DNA from: Sphingobacteriales bacterium TSM_CSM
Lineage (GTDB): Bacteria; Bacteroidota; Bacteroidia; Chitinophagales; UBA2359
Assembly (NCBI GenBank): GCA_002212725.1
Contig: MTCR01000143.1
Coordinates: 62,001-126,000, forward strand
Length of the DNA: 64,000 nt
Direction of reading: 5' to 3'
Shown here one piece after another: positions 42,628 to 52,716 of the stretch (position 1 is the stretch's first letter; every line of letters begins with the position of its first letter). Under the pieces are notes generated by a model. That model had not been told where the DNA came from, made no database searches, and saw only the letters and a list, made by a program, of their open reading frames with translations. The position numbers and the translations under genes are program-made.

Positions 42628-42874
42628 GTGTCCTGTTTTGGGTAAAATGCCCTGCCTGCATACCCGTTATTTGGTTTTGGGCTGCCCAAATACAGTTGAT
42701 GGCAGCAAATGTCGGCAGGATTACAAACAATAGGGCAAAAATTGCCATCCATTTTGCTTTCTCATGCGTTACACTAATAACGGCAGTTCTTTTCTGCACA
42801 GAAAAGGGCAACCGTTTAGTTTTTTCTGCTTGCGGGCAATCAACCAGTACAGTACTTAATAACATAAATTTTTT

Positions 42875-45800
42875 ATGAAAAAGTTATTTCTCTTACTTGC
42901 CTTAATGCTTACCGCTACCTTTTCAAAAGCGCAGCAACCCTGTGACTTGAGCGTGTATTCCAATGTTTACTGTTTTTCGGCCGAATTTTACCCCTATGCT
43001 TATAACCCGGCCGACACTGTGTTTTACTACCAGTTGCCGCTGGTATCGGTACAATGGAATTTTGGCGACTCAGACTCGCTGTTTACCTATACCAACCCCG
43101 ATGACGGCAGCCTTTATTATGCCGCACACACCTATGCTGCCGAGGGCGACTACAACGTATGCTGCACCATTGTTACTGCAGATGGATGCATTGATACAAA
43201 TTGTCAACTGATTACCATTGGCGGCATTTGCAACCTGCAACCCCAAACCTATGCCTATGCCGATTATACCAGCCCCAACACCTTTTATTTTAGCACTTAC
43301 CTCACGCAATGTAACAGCGCCCCGCTAAACTATAGCTGGGATTTTGGCGATGGAACCGCCCCCGAAACCGATTTGTACCCCACCCATACCTACACGGCCG
43401 ATGGGTTGTATCAAGCCTGTTGCACCATTTCTTACCCCGATGGCTCCTGCCTGCAAACGTCTTGCGTGTATGCCCTTGTTGACTCCGACGGCCCCGAAAA
43501 CTGCTCCGTTACCATAAACCCCTACAGCTATTACAACGCTAACGAGTTTTACTTCGATGCCTTTATTACCTGTGATTACCTTAACTCCGATACCATTGCC
43601 GCACCCTACTACAACTGGTATTACAACTGGGATTTTGGTAACGGGCAAACCGCACCCGGTAATTACCCTTATGTTATTTACACCGAAATAGGTGATTATA
43701 ACGTGTGTGTTACCGCCACCAACGATTTCGGAACGGAGTTGAGCAATTGCACCACCGTTAGTGTTACCCAACTGCCGGTTGACTGCGCATTGAGCTTTAC
43801 CGCAGAATCTGATGTGCCCGATGGCCTTGCCTTTACCTTTACCCCCGCCGTAAACCCCGAATGTGTGGCCGATACCGGTGACTACCTGTGGTGGGATTTT
43901 GGTGATGGAACCGCTTTTTCGGCTGCCGGCGCCACCATACAACAGCACACCTATACCACACCCGGCTACTATTATGTTTGCCTTAATGTGGCCGGGGCAA
44001 ACACAACCAATAACTATTATTGCCAGGTTGTAATAGCAGGCGATGCCGATTGTATGCCCTCTTTTTCTTATAGCCAGGGCAGCAATATCAATACATTTAT
44101 TTTTACACCACAGCTCACCAACTGCTCCGATACTTTGGGCAGTTGGACTTATGTGTGGGATTTTGGAGACGGTACAACCCTGACCGATGCAACCGGTAGC
44201 CCGCAACAACATACCTATGCTGCAGGTGGTTACTACGTTGCCTGCCTTACCGCCACCAATTCCAACGGTGTGGCAATGCCTGCCTACTGCTCAGCGGTTT
44301 ATGTATATGATACCTCAATTACTTGCAGCGTAAGCTTTTATGCCTATACGTACAATGGCTATACCTATGATTTCAGCGCATGGTTTGACAACGGTTTGTG
44401 CGGTTGGTATCCTTTAGACACCTACAGTTTTACCTGGGATTTTGGCGATGGCACCACCATTACCACCCCCGATATGTATGTGCAGCATACCTACTCGCAG
44501 TTTGGAACAACCAACGTTTGTTTAACCGCCATTAACACCGCCTATGCCGATACCACCTCCTTTTGTACAACCATAGATGTAACAGAATGCTACATACCGC
44601 TGTATGTGTATGGCTACCCTATGCCAACCCCCGGCGCCTTCCAGTTTTATTCAGGCGGTTACCTGTACCTGCCCGATGCAACCTATCAGTGGGATTTTGG
44701 CGATGGAACCACCGCCAACGGGGAAATGCCCCAACATACCTTTACCACCAACGGAACCTACAACGTTTGTTGCACCATTACCGCCGATACCTGCAGTACC
44801 ACCATGTGTACTACCGTACAGGCAGATGTTGACGGACCAAACTCCTGCGAAGTTGTTTTTTACCCGTCTGACTTTGGCGATGGTACTTTTGCCTTTTACC
44901 CCTACCTAACGGCTACCGACCCCGCCGACTTGGTTTATACCTATTACCCCGAACAGTGGACTTACCTGTGGGATTTTGGCAACGGACAAACCAGTACAGA
45001 ACTTTATCCCTATGTGTTTTTCGATACCGTAGGTGTGTATAACGTTTGTCTTACCGCCTCTTACGGATCTCTGACAACCCTTAACTACTGCCAGGAAGTA
45101 ACCGTAAACACCAGTCAGTACAGTTGCTCGGTTTACTACTACGCCAACACCTATGACGGAACAACCTACACCTTTTACCCCAGCATTGGCGGTACCTGCG
45201 CCTATACCAACCCCGCCGGCTGGCCAAATCCCGATGACAGCTGGACTTACCTGTGGGACTTTGGCAACGGACAAACCAGTACCGAACCCACACCCTCTGT
45301 TACCTTTGAACCCAACATGTTTTACAACGTTTGCCTTACCGCCTCCAACACCGGACAAGATTTTACCGATACCTTCTGTACCCCGGTGTTTACCTATTTG
45401 TTTACACCCGGCGCCGATACGACCGGCGTTTGCAACCTTACCTATTATGCCATAACCTACGATGCACTTACCTTTATATTATACCCCGGTTTTAGTGCGG
45501 CTTGTTCCAATACCGATTTATGGACTTACTCATGGAGTTTTGGCAACGGCCAAACCAGCACCGATATGTACCCCGTGGTTACTTTTGCCGACCTGCTCAA
45601 CTATGAAGTTTGCCTTACCGCCACCAGCCTTACCGGCCAAGTTTATACCTACTGTAATACCCTTGTTGCCGGCGGCGGTGTAATTGGCGGCGAGGTAGTA
45701 AGCGGCGGCGGGTTTAACGAAGGGCGCGTGGCAGGCGAAGGCATGGCAGGGGTTACCGTACTGTTAATGAACGAACTGCATCAGGTAATAGCCAGCGCCA

Positions 45801-46264
45801 TTACCGATGACAACGGTAATTACCAGTTTAACAGCCTGCCTGCCGGCACTTATTATGTAAGTGTGCAAATGCCCGGCATGTTGGCAGAGGAAGCCGGCGT
45901 TACCCTTTCTACGGGAAATATGATGAACATGGAGGTTGATTTTATGGCCATGTCGTCTATGGTGTTGGTAAACGACAGCGCAACCACTTCCACCCCGCAG
46001 CAACCCGATGCCATTACTGCCATACTCTACCCCAACCCTACCCACGGCAATGCTGTTTTGCAACTCAATGCCGGCATTGCCGGAAACGTGCAAATAGCCG
46101 TGCATAACGTAATGGGGCAATTGGTTTACCAAACCCAACAACAGCAAACCAACGGCAACAACACCATTGAACTGCCGCTCAATAATTTGCCCAATGGCAT
46201 TTATGCGGTAACGGTAACCGGCCAAACAAAAGTGCTGTACAGCGGAAAAGTGGTTAAACTATAA
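42875..46264 (+). CDS. Surface adhesin with ten PKD domains and T9SS sorting domain
   Basis: The protein has 1129 residues. A signal peptide (FLLLALMLTATFSKAQ) precedes ten PKD repeats of about 85-100 residues, each marked by W(D/N/S)FG(D/N)(G/S) and a later YNVC(L/C)TA strand; examples are WDFGDGTAPETD and WDFGNGQTSTEP. Each repeat also contains paired Cys residues, unusual for PKD domains, which suggests disulphide stapling. A carnitine-type Cna-B/SdrD-like module follows (GVTVLLMNELHQVIASAITD DNGNYQF), then a type A T9SS sorting domain (LYPNPTHGNAVLQLNAG, GQLVYQTQQQ, LPNGIYAVTV). It is expected on the cell surface as an adhesin or matrix protein. It lies downstream of the lyase gene with its own promoter region. 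Confidence 0.85.
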   Translation: MKKLFLLLALMLTATFSKAQQPCDLSVYSNVYCFSAEFYPYAYNPADTVFYYQLPLVSVQWNFGDSDSLFTYTNPDDGSLYYAAHTYAAEGDYNVCCTIVTADGCIDTNCQLITIGGICNLQPQTYAYADYTSPNTFYFSTYLTQCNSAPLNYSWDFGDGTAPETDLYPTHTYTADGLYQACCTISYPDGSCLQTSCVYALVDSDGPENCSVTINPYSYYNANEFYFDAFITCDYLNSDTIAAPYYNWYYNWDFGNGQTAPGNYPYVIYTEIGDYNVCVTATNDFGTELSNCTTVSVTQLPVDCALSFTAESDVPDGLAFTFTPAVNPECVADTGDYLWWDFGDGTAFSAAGATIQQHTYTTPGYYYVCLNVAGANTTNNYYCQVVIAGDADCMPSFSYSQGSNINTFIFTPQLTNCSDTLGSWTYVWDFGDGTTLTDATGSPQQHTYAAGGYYVACLTATNSNGVAMPAYCSAVYVYDTSITCSVSFYAYTYNGYTYDFSAWFDNGLCGWYPLDTYSFTWDFGDGTTITTPDMYVQHTYSQFGTTNVCLTAINTAYADTTSFCTTIDVTECYIPLYVYGYPMPTPGAFQFYSGGYLYLPDATYQWDFGDGTTANGEMPQHTFTTNGTYNVCCTITADTCSTTMCTTVQADVDGPNSCEVVFYPSDFGDGTFAFYPYLTATDPADLVYTYYPEQWTYLWDFGNGQTSTELYPYVFFDTVGVYNVCLTASYGSLTTLNYCQEVTVNTSQYSCSVYYYANTYDGTTYTFYPSIGGTCAYTNPAGWPNPDDSWTYLWDFGNGQTSTEPTPSVTFEPNMFYNVCLTASNTGQDFTDTFCTPVFTYLFTPGADTTGVCNLTYYAITYDALTFILYPGFSAACSNTDLWTYSWSFGNGQTSTDMYPVVTFADLLNYEVCLTATSLTGQVYTYCNTLVAGGGVIGGEVVSGGGFNEGRVAGEGMAGVTVLLMNELHQVIASAITDDNGNYQFNSLPAGTYYVSVQMPGMLAEEAGVTLSTGNMMNMEVDFMAMSSMVLVNDSATTSTPQQPDAITAILYPNPTHGNAVLQLNAGIAGNVQIAVHNVMGQLVYQTQQQQTNGNNTIELPLNNLPNGIYAVTVTGQTKVLYSGKVVKL

Positions 46265-46299
46265 CCCTCGCCTCAACCTGCCAAACCGGTTGTAATCTA

Positions 46300-46351
46300 T
46301 TGCCTCTGCCCCAAAATTAAATTGCGGGCAGAGGCAATTTGTGTTTTATTT
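46300..46351 (+). terminator. Terminator of the PKD adhesin gene
   Basis: TTGCCTCTGCCC (46300-46311) pairs perfectly with GGGCAGAGGCAA (46326-46337), followed by TTTGTGTTTTATTT. It lies between convergent genes and may serve both. Confidence 0.88.
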
Positions 46352-46392
46352 GCCGGGGTATATGGCTACCCGCCCAACAATAGCCGCCAATA

Positions 46393-47121
46393 TTAGCCGC
46401 TTACAATGCGGCCTTTTCTTACCTCAATTGCAGAGCCTTGTGCCAACAATACCGATGCCGGCGTGGTTTGCAAATACGGCTCAAACTGTTTGCCATACAG
46501 TTGTGCAACATTGCAATGCACCTCATGCGCATGTACCCCAAAAATTTGCCATTGGGGGTGTGCCACGCGGTAAGCCATGGTGTTGCCGTTTTTTTGGCGG
46601 TTAAAACCCCAGTAATGTTCGGTAATAAACTCCTCTAACGTGCCCGCTTGCAGGGGGTGGGGGGCTGCTTCGGCCCTAACTTTTATAAAGTTCCATTCCT
46701 TGTTAAATTTCCAGCGGTATTCTACCAGCAGGTTGCTGTCCTTTAACAAAATACTGTGTTGCATTGGCAGGCTTATATAGGGTTCGTTATACACCCACCG
46801 GGCTGTAAGCGCAATAGCCATTCGGGGTACAATTTCTTTTACAAATACCACACCGCGCTGCCACTGTCCGTCTGCATCCTGCCGGCGCACATACAGGCGC
46901 AGATTCACCTCTTCAAAATTGCGGTGAAACGGTATAGAAAAACCCATTACCCGCGTATGGGCAAACCAAAACCCCACCAGACTTGCATAAGTTTTGCCGT
47001 TGTAAAAATCGGGTTCAGTACCTTTGGGCACATACGGCAACACAATTTCGGGCGGCACTTCGTAATTGGACATGGCCAAATACTGCCATTGGGCGCTTAA
47101 AAACAGCGGTTCCTCCTGCAT
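46393..47121 (-). CDS. DUF2071/YqjF-family protein
   Basis: The protein has 242 residues and is cytoplasmic. It starts EEPLFLSAQWQYLAMSNYEV, typical of the family's f..a.W..L...ny.vp...L...vP.G........g..yvslV.F.f....v.G..ip...nF.EvnlR.YVr pattern: PEIVLPYVPKGTEPD, YASLVGFWFAHTRVMGFSIP and FEEVNLRLYVRR are all visible. GVVFVKEIVPRMAIALTARW completes it. The family has an acetoacetate-decarboxylase-like fold with no established reaction in most members. It is convergent with the PKD adhesin and divergent from the subtilase. Confidence 0.85.
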   Translation of the reverse strand: MQEEPLFLSAQWQYLAMSNYEVPPEIVLPYVPKGTEPDFYNGKTYASLVGFWFAHTRVMGFSIPFHRNFEEVNLRLYVRRQDADGQWQRGVVFVKEIVPRMAIALTARWVYNEPYISLPMQHSILLKDSNLLVEYRWKFNKEWNFIKVRAEAAPHPLQAGTLEEFITEHYWGFNRQKNGNTMAYRVAHPQWQIFGVHAHEVHCNVAQLYGKQFEPYLQTTPASVLLAQGSAIEVRKGRIVSG

Positions 47122-47338
47122 AACAACAATTTAGGTATGGCAAAACACCCATGTAAAGGGTAAAACAAGTTGCCGTTTAAAAGTGGTAAAATTAAGTTGT
47201 TTGCGTAAATTTATTGCCGCAATGTAAAAAGTAAGGCCGAAAAAAAACTTTTTATGCAAAAGGCATACTCGCTTATTATAAAGTTGCTATCTTTAACTTT
47301 CCCTTTCTGAATGCCTGATACACAAAAAAAGCAACCAC

Positions 47339-49996
47339 ATGAGCAACGAAACCCCACAAAAATCGTTCTTTTTTATAATTATTGAGTTTCTGAGAAACCT
47401 GTTTTCGGGAATTTTTTCGCCCGGCGACCGCGGGGGCAACAATAACCCGCCTACGCCTTTGCCGCCCGATGATACAGATAATCAAAACAAGAACAACACA
47501 AACAATACCACCAACAACGGCAATACAGATACGGGCGGCAATAATGGTTCAAACGGCACGGCGGGTAACGAAGAAAACTGGCCGCAGGCCACCCTCGATA
47601 CCGAAATGGGCGAAGCCACTTTCAGGTATGGCAATACCCTTATTACCATTACCAAAAGCAAAAAATATGTAGCCGTACAAACCAGCGAAGACCGCAGTTT
47701 GTTGCCCTCTATGCCTCTGGCAAGGCGCATTTCAAAACGCACTTTTAAAGATGAAACCATTACCTTGGGCAACTTTGAAATTGTACAGGCGCAAGACCAA
47801 AACCCCACCACTGTTGACGAGGCTTTAGACGAACTCAGAAGCCTGCCCACCGTAACCATGGGAACCCATGTTTACCACACTACCCAAACACGCAATATAA
47901 TGCCGTTGGTGCCAACCGGCGAACTGTATGTAGTGTTTAAACCCGATGCCGACACCGCCAAATGCCAGGAACTCTTAGACAGCCTTTACTTGGAAATAAC
48001 CCAAGTGCGCAGCGTGGGTGAAATGCTGGTGCAGGTAACCCAAAAATCGCCCAACCCCGTAAAAGTTACCATTGCCCTCCAAAATTCGGAATTGGTAAGC
48101 ATTGCAGAACCCGAAATGCAGGCACCCATCAATTTTGAGGCCTTTGCCCTGCCTACCGACTCGCTGCTGAAAGACCAATGGCACCTGCAAAATAAGGGGC
48201 AGCATGGCAGTTGGACCAGCAGCGCCTTTAAAGCCGGCGCCGATGCCAAAGTAGTGGAGGCATGGAATTGGATGCAAAGCATGGGAACCGATAGCATTAC
48301 CGTGGCTGTTATTGACAGTGGTTTTGACCTTGGACATCCCGATTTAAAGGGCAACGGCTCTAAAATTGTTGCACCCTGGGATTTTGATACCGATACCCCC
48401 GATGTGTCGCCCCGTGTGGGCGACTGGCACGGAACGCCCTGTGCCGGCGTGGCCATAGGCGCCGCCAATGGTATTGGTATTTTGGGCGCTGCTCCTAATG
48501 CCAAATTTATTCCAATTCGCTCGGCCGGCATTTCCGATACACTGGTGGAACGCATGTTTATTCATGCCATGAACAACGGCGCCGATGTAATAAGCAACAG
48601 CTGGGGTGCCAGTTCGCCCGATTTTGTACTTTCTACCCGAATGATTAACGCCCTGCGCAAAGCAGCAACAGAAGGACGGGGAGGTAAAGGCTGCATTATT
48701 GTATTTGCCGCCGGAAACAGCAACCGAAGCATTAGCAATGCCGTCAACCCCGATACCATTATGGGCTTTGCCACTCACCCCAACGTAATTGCCGTGGCCG
48801 CCTCCAACAGCCGCGATGAACGTTCTTCTTACTCCAACTATGGCAAACAAATATCGGTTTGCGCACCCTCCAACGGTTCGGGCGGAGCCGGCGTACTTAC
48901 TGCCGATGTGGGCGGAACCATACCCCTGCCCAGTGGCGGCTTTGGCGAAAAAGGGTACGACCCGGGCGAATACACATCGGGGTTTGGCGGCACTTCCAGC
49001 GCCTGCCCGCTGGTGGCCGGCGTTTGTGCCTTAATTCTGTCGGTTAAACCTTCGCTTACCGCAGCACAGGTAAAATCAATACTGGAAAAAACAGCCGATA
49101 AAATTGGTGCTTCGGGCGATTATAACAGCAGCGGCCATTCCGACTATTTGGGCTTCGGGCGTATTAATGCGCTTAAAGCCGTTCAAATGGCGCGCGACGG
49201 GCAGGTTTCCAATGTACAGCCCACGCCAATACCCAACCCTGTGCCGCCGCCTGTTACACCACCCGTTACACCACCGGTTACACCGCCTGTTACGCCACCC
49301 GTAACGCCGCCCGTACCAACCCCGGAGCCAACGCCGCAAAAACCGGTGGAAGTGCTGGATTTACCCTTTGAAACGCTTGTGGGCGGAAACCTGAACGCCG
49401 CCAACGATGAGCATGTTTACAAACTGATGATTTCTGATGACCTGACTTTTAAAATGGACTCTCCTATTGGAGATGCCAACAGCGATTTTGACCTGTATGT
49501 GCGCAAAAATGCACTGCCCGAACCCAAAAACCGCCTCTATGATGGCAGCAGCGTAAACGATGGCTGCAATGAATTGGTACAACTTACCAATGTTGCAGGA
49601 ACTTATTATGCACTGTTAAGAGCCTATCAGGGCAGCGGCGCCTATAACCTTTCGGTAAGTTTTAGCAGTCCGCTGCCCGAAACCGGCGCCCGCCTCATTA
49701 CCCTTGAAGCGCTTACCGGCGGCATTTTGCGCAAAGAGGCAATGCCCGATATTGGTTTTAAGATTAACACCAATAAAAAATTGAGTATTACGCTGAAGGG
49801 CGATGCCGGAAACAACTTTGACCTGTATATTAAACGCGGGGCACGCCCCAAATGGAACGACTACGACGGCCGGGGCATAAAAGATGGCGCCGATGAAATG
49901 GTGGAAATAACTAACCCGCAACCGGGTACCTACTATATTTTGGTGCGGCTGGCACAAGGCAGCGGTTATTACAACTTATGGGTTAATTTGAGCTGA
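47339..49996 (+). CDS. Subtilisin-like serine protease (S8) with two C-terminal PPC-like domains
   Basis: The protein has 885 residues. There is no clear signal peptide: MSNETPQKSFFFIIIEFLRN is followed by an Asn/Thr/Gly-rich stretch (about 40-80), so export is uncertain. The propeptide-like part runs to about 290. The catalytic triad is Asp326 (VAVIDSGFDLGHPD), His364 (DWHGTPCAGVAIG) and Ser553 (GTSSACPLVAGVCA), with FAAGNSNRS supplying the oxyanion Asn. A Pro/Thr linker (residues about 637-665) made by a 12-bp tandem repeat connects to two PPC-type beta domains with FDLYVRK and FDLYIKR strands and GTYYALLRAYQGSGAYNLSV / GTYYILVRLAQGSGYYNLWV ends. No T9SS sorting domain is visible. It is followed by an alpha/beta hydrolase 17 nt later. 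Confidence 0.9.
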   Translation: MSNETPQKSFFFIIIEFLRNLFSGIFSPGDRGGNNNPPTPLPPDDTDNQNKNNTNNTTNNGNTDTGGNNGSNGTAGNEENWPQATLDTEMGEATFRYGNTLITITKSKKYVAVQTSEDRSLLPSMPLARRISKRTFKDETITLGNFEIVQAQDQNPTTVDEALDELRSLPTVTMGTHVYHTTQTRNIMPLVPTGELYVVFKPDADTAKCQELLDSLYLEITQVRSVGEMLVQVTQKSPNPVKVTIALQNSELVSIAEPEMQAPINFEAFALPTDSLLKDQWHLQNKGQHGSWTSSAFKAGADAKVVEAWNWMQSMGTDSITVAVIDSGFDLGHPDLKGNGSKIVAPWDFDTDTPDVSPRVGDWHGTPCAGVAIGAANGIGILGAAPNAKFIPIRSAGISDTLVERMFIHAMNNGADVISNSWGASSPDFVLSTRMINALRKAATEGRGGKGCIIVFAAGNSNRSISNAVNPDTIMGFATHPNVIAVAASNSRDERSSYSNYGKQISVCAPSNGSGGAGVLTADVGGTIPLPSGGFGEKGYDPGEYTSGFGGTSSACPLVAGVCALILSVKPSLTAAQVKSILEKTADKIGASGDYNSSGHSDYLGFGRINALKAVQMARDGQVSNVQPTPIPNPVPPPVTPPVTPPVTPPVTPPVTPPVPTPEPTPQKPVEVLDLPFETLVGGNLNAANDEHVYKLMISDDLTFKMDSPIGDANSDFDLYVRKNALPEPKNRLYDGSSVNDGCNELVQLTNVAGTYYALLRAYQGSGAYNLSVSFSSPLPETGARLITLEALTGGILRKEAMPDIGFKINTNKKLSITLKGDAGNNFDLYIKRGARPKWNDYDGRGIKDGADEMVEITNPQPGTYYILVRLAQGSGYYNLWVNLS
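49251..49318 (+). repeat. 12-bp tandem repeat encoding a VTPP linker
   Basis: About five units of (CC/GCC)(T/C)GTTACxCCxCC, coding VTPP, lie in the subtilase gene between protease and PPC domains. Third-position changes between units suggest age or selection for stability rather than recent expansion. It is a candidate for length variation. Confidence 0.7.
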
Positions 49997-50013
49997 TAAA
50001 CCAACCGGAAACA

Positions 50014-50823
50014 GTGAAACTGCCCAACCTTGAACTGATAAGTTATGCTCATGGCAGTGGCAGCGGCGCCTCAACCCCATTGTTGTTTGTGCATGGTGCG
50101 TGGCATGGCGCATGGTGCTGGGATGTGCATTTTTTACCGTGGTTTTATGAGCAAGGTTATAATGTATATGCCCTTAGTTTACGCAAACACGGCAACAGCA
50201 ACGGCAATAAACCCCTTTGGCGCACCGGCATAGCCGATTATGTAAACGATGTGGAAACAGTAATGGCACAACTTTCGGCGCCGCCGGTGGTGATAGGGCA
50301 TTCTATGGGCGGTTTTGTTGTGCAAAAACTGCTCGAAAAAAACAAAACTCCGCTTGCGGGAGCCGTATTATTGGCACCAATGCCAAATTTTGGCGCCTGG
50401 AAAATAGTGCTGCAATTGGCAAGGCTGTACCCGCTTCGGTTTATTATGGCTAACCTTAACCTAAGTTTTTATGCTTTTGTAAACACCCCCGAATTGGTGA
50501 AACAACTCTTTTTTTCGGATAACATGCCTTTAAACGAAGTAACTGTTTTTGCAAAACAAATGCAGGATGAATCTTACCGGGTAATGTGGGAGTGGTTGCT
50601 GCAACTGCCCAAACCCCATCACATACAAAAATTGCCTCCGGTATTGGTTGCGGGCGCCGGAAACGATTTTCTCATTCCGCCAAAGGAAACACAAAGAACC
50701 GCCCGTATTTACCATACCCAAGCTGTTATTTTACCCCATTTGGCACATGACATTATGCTTGACAGCAACTGGCAGGCAGCCGCATCTTTGCTTAAAGAAT
50801 GGCTTGCCGCCCATATTGCCTGA
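50014..50823 (+). CDS. Alpha/beta hydrolase
   Basis: The protein has 269 residues from a GTG start at 50014; no in-frame ATG precedes the first strand. The oxyanion region is FVHGAWHGAWCWDVHFLP, the nucleophile elbow VVIGHSMGGFVVQKLL (Ser in GHSMG), the acid is probably Asp in VAGAGNDFLIPP, and the His is in LPHLAHDIMLDSNW. This HGAWHGAWcW entry is common in esterases and salicylate-esterase-like enzymes. The substrate is open. Its start lies 17 nt after the subtilase stop, so the two are probably co-transcribed. Confidence 0.87.
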   Translation: MKLPNLELISYAHGSGSGASTPLLFVHGAWHGAWCWDVHFLPWFYEQGYNVYALSLRKHGNSNGNKPLWRTGIADYVNDVETVMAQLSAPPVVIGHSMGGFVVQKLLEKNKTPLAGAVLLAPMPNFGAWKIVLQLARLYPLRFIMANLNLSFYAFVNTPELVKQLFFSDNMPLNEVTVFAKQMQDESYRVMWEWLLQLPKPHHIQKLPPVLVAGAGNDFLIPPKETQRTARIYHTQAVILPHLAHDIMLDSNWQAAASLLKEWLAAHIA

Positions 50824-50988
50824 CCCAATTTAAGTGTTTATTCCCATGAAATTACAGCCTTTTACAACCTTAAAAGGTGCAAAGTATAAAAATACGGTAA
50901 AAAAATGCCTTAAATTATATTAATTGAAGGTTCGGGGTTAATTTTACCACCGCCATAACAGCACCTTAAATTTTCCACCCCTTTGCAC

Positions 50989-51963
50989 ATGAGTACCACC
51001 GCCGACAATATGGCTTGTAGCTGCATTTATTGCAATGCCCGGCAAAACCGGCTGCTTTACCCCACCCGCGATATGTATGGCAATAATTTTACCGTAAGAC
51101 AGTGCAGGCAATGCGAAGCCGTATTTTTGTGGCCACCGCCAACCACAAAACAACTTGAACAAGCCTACTCCGAAACCTACTACGGCGAGCAGGAACATAA
51201 GTTTAACTCGCTGGTAGAACGGGTAGTAGATTATTTCAGAAGCCGGCGGGCCAAAATAATCAGCAGGTGGGTTCCGCCACCCGGCAGGGTGTTGGATATT
51301 GGCTGCGGAAACGGACGTTTTCTGCATTATATGCAGGGGTTGGGTAATTATGAAACCTATGGCATAGAGTTGCCCGGCAAAGCAGCCGAACGGGCAGCCC
51401 AAATAAACGGCTTAATTCTGAAACAGGGAAAACTGGAACCCAACGATTTTTCTGAAGGTTTTTTTGATGCCATAACCCTTTTTCATGTATTTGAACACCT
51501 TGACCAACCCCGGCAAACACTTCAAATTATAAACAAAATTGTAAAACCCGGTGGCATTGCCTATATTTCGCTGCCCAATATTGACAGTTTGCAAAGCAAG
51601 TGGTTTAAGGGTAAATGGCTGCACTTAGACCCGCCAAGGCATTTGTTTTTCTTAAGTCCCAAAAACCTGCAACATCAAATGAACCAACTGGGTTTTGAAC
51701 TGGCCGCAGAACGCTATTTTAACCCCGAATACAACCCTTTTGGTATGCAACAAAGCCTGCTAAACCTGCTCTTAAATAAGCGCGATGTGTTGTTTGAATA
51801 CCTTAAAGGACATGATAACTACACAAAAGAGTACTCGCCGCTTAACCTGTTTTTGCAAAACCTGTTTTTTAAAACCACTTTCCCCCTGTTTGTATTGACC
51901 GATGCCCTTGAATCGCTGCTTAAAAAAGGAGCCACCGTAGAAATGGTGTTCCGGAAAAAATAG
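50989..51963 (+). CDS. Class I SAM-dependent methyltransferase with N-terminal zinc-ribbon-like motif
   Basis: The protein has 324 residues from the ATG at 50989 (a TTG at 50983 is in frame). The N-terminus has CSCIYCNARQ and, 30 residues on, RQCRQCEAVFLWPPP, a CxxC...CxxC zinc-ribbon. The methyltransferase core is VLDIGCGNGRFLHYMQG (motif I), YGIELPGKAAERA, FDAITLFHVFEHLDQP and IVKPGGIAYISLPN. The FHvfEHl.......l....LkpGG pattern matches the Methyltransf_23 group often found in surface-polysaccharide loci. The C-terminal third (HLDPPRHLFFLSPKNLQHQM) is also typical of that group. The acceptor is unknown. Confidence 0.88.
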   Translation: MSTTADNMACSCIYCNARQNRLLYPTRDMYGNNFTVRQCRQCEAVFLWPPPTTKQLEQAYSETYYGEQEHKFNSLVERVVDYFRSRRAKIISRWVPPPGRVLDIGCGNGRFLHYMQGLGNYETYGIELPGKAAERAAQINGLILKQGKLEPNDFSEGFFDAITLFHVFEHLDQPRQTLQIINKIVKPGGIAYISLPNIDSLQSKWFKGKWLHLDPPRHLFFLSPKNLQHQMNQLGFELAAERYFNPEYNPFGMQQSLLNLLLNKRDVLFEYLKGHDNYTKEYSPLNLFLQNLFFKTTFPLFVLTDALESLLKKGATVEMVFRKK

Positions 51964-52281
51964 TTCGCTGTTCAACGGTAAAAATCCGGAAAAATAAAAA
52001 TTGGCACCAAATTTGGTCATTTTTTTGTAAATTATTACAATTTACAAACACCAACACAAAACTTGCACAAAAAAAAGTCTTATTTTTGAGCACCGCAAAT
52101 ATATAGAGCTTTTTTTTGTAGCCAAAGCGCATAATAATAAAGGAACTAAACGAAAATAAGTTTTTCTTATTTTTTGTAAAAATATTTCTTTTGAAGTGTA
52201 ACCTTTACCATGCTTTACTCGTAATAGTAAGTGAGTTTATACTCAAAAGAATTTAGTTGTTTGGGTTTAATAAGGGTTTAG
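51964..52281 (+). other. Gene-free AT-rich region before an orphan terminator
   Basis: This 318-bp region has no credible reading frame. It is very AT-rich with several short T-runs. It lies between the methyltransferase stop and the terminator at 52282; the distance is too large for an ordinary 3' end, so a small RNA ending at 52313 is possible. I could not recognise an RNA family. Confidence 0.3.
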
Positions 52282-52313
52282 CCTTCTTACAGCAATGTAA
52301 GAAGGTTTTTTTT
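52282..52313 (+). terminator. Strong orphan Rho-independent terminator
   Basis: CCTTCTTACA (52282-52291) and TGTAAGAAGG (52296-52305) form a perfect 10-bp stem with loop GCAA, followed by eight T. The nearest upstream gene ends 318 nt before. The 403 bp from here to 52717 carry no gene; they hold the AT-rich leader of the next gene. Confidence 0.9.
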
Positions 52314-52716
52314 ATGCCTCTCCAGCATCCCAATTTGGTTACAACTTTGCCCCGCCCTTGCCGGCAAACAATACCCCAAACCTGCTCCCAACACAGCATA
52401 ACTTAACCTGCCTTTGTTCTGTTGTGCATTTATTACCCGTTTAAAAACCATAAAAAACCCTTGCAAAAAACAGACGTACTGTAAATTGCCTTATGTGTGT
52501 ATTTTATAAAACAAAACTTATTGAATTTTTTTCAAAAAATCTGATAAATATGCATAAACATAGGCAAGCAAGAGGTTAAAACAACAGTTTTAAGAAAACA
52601 GTAGCAGCTTTTCTCCTTAATATTATGGTCTGAAAACAAAACTCAACTACCGCAAACACAGAAAATTGTGGGCGCGGCAGGTTTTTTTGATTGCGGACTT
52701 ATAACCTAAACAAACT

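Noticed and set aside
42560-42865. Minus-strand 101-codon frame between the lyase and PKD genes
   Set aside because: It overlaps the terminator of the lyase gene and its C-terminal codons come from the stem-loop; no family resemblance, only one hydrophobic stretch.
43325-45358. Long open frames on the minus strand opposite the PKD adhesin
   Set aside because: They are the Gly/Ile/Val-rich complement of a Thr/Asp/Tyr-rich repetitive gene; the plus frame has a signal peptide, domains and sorting signal.
49251-49318. 12-bp tandem repeat as a regulatory or recombination site
   Set aside because: It is in frame, encodes a VTPP linker between domains and needs no other explanation.
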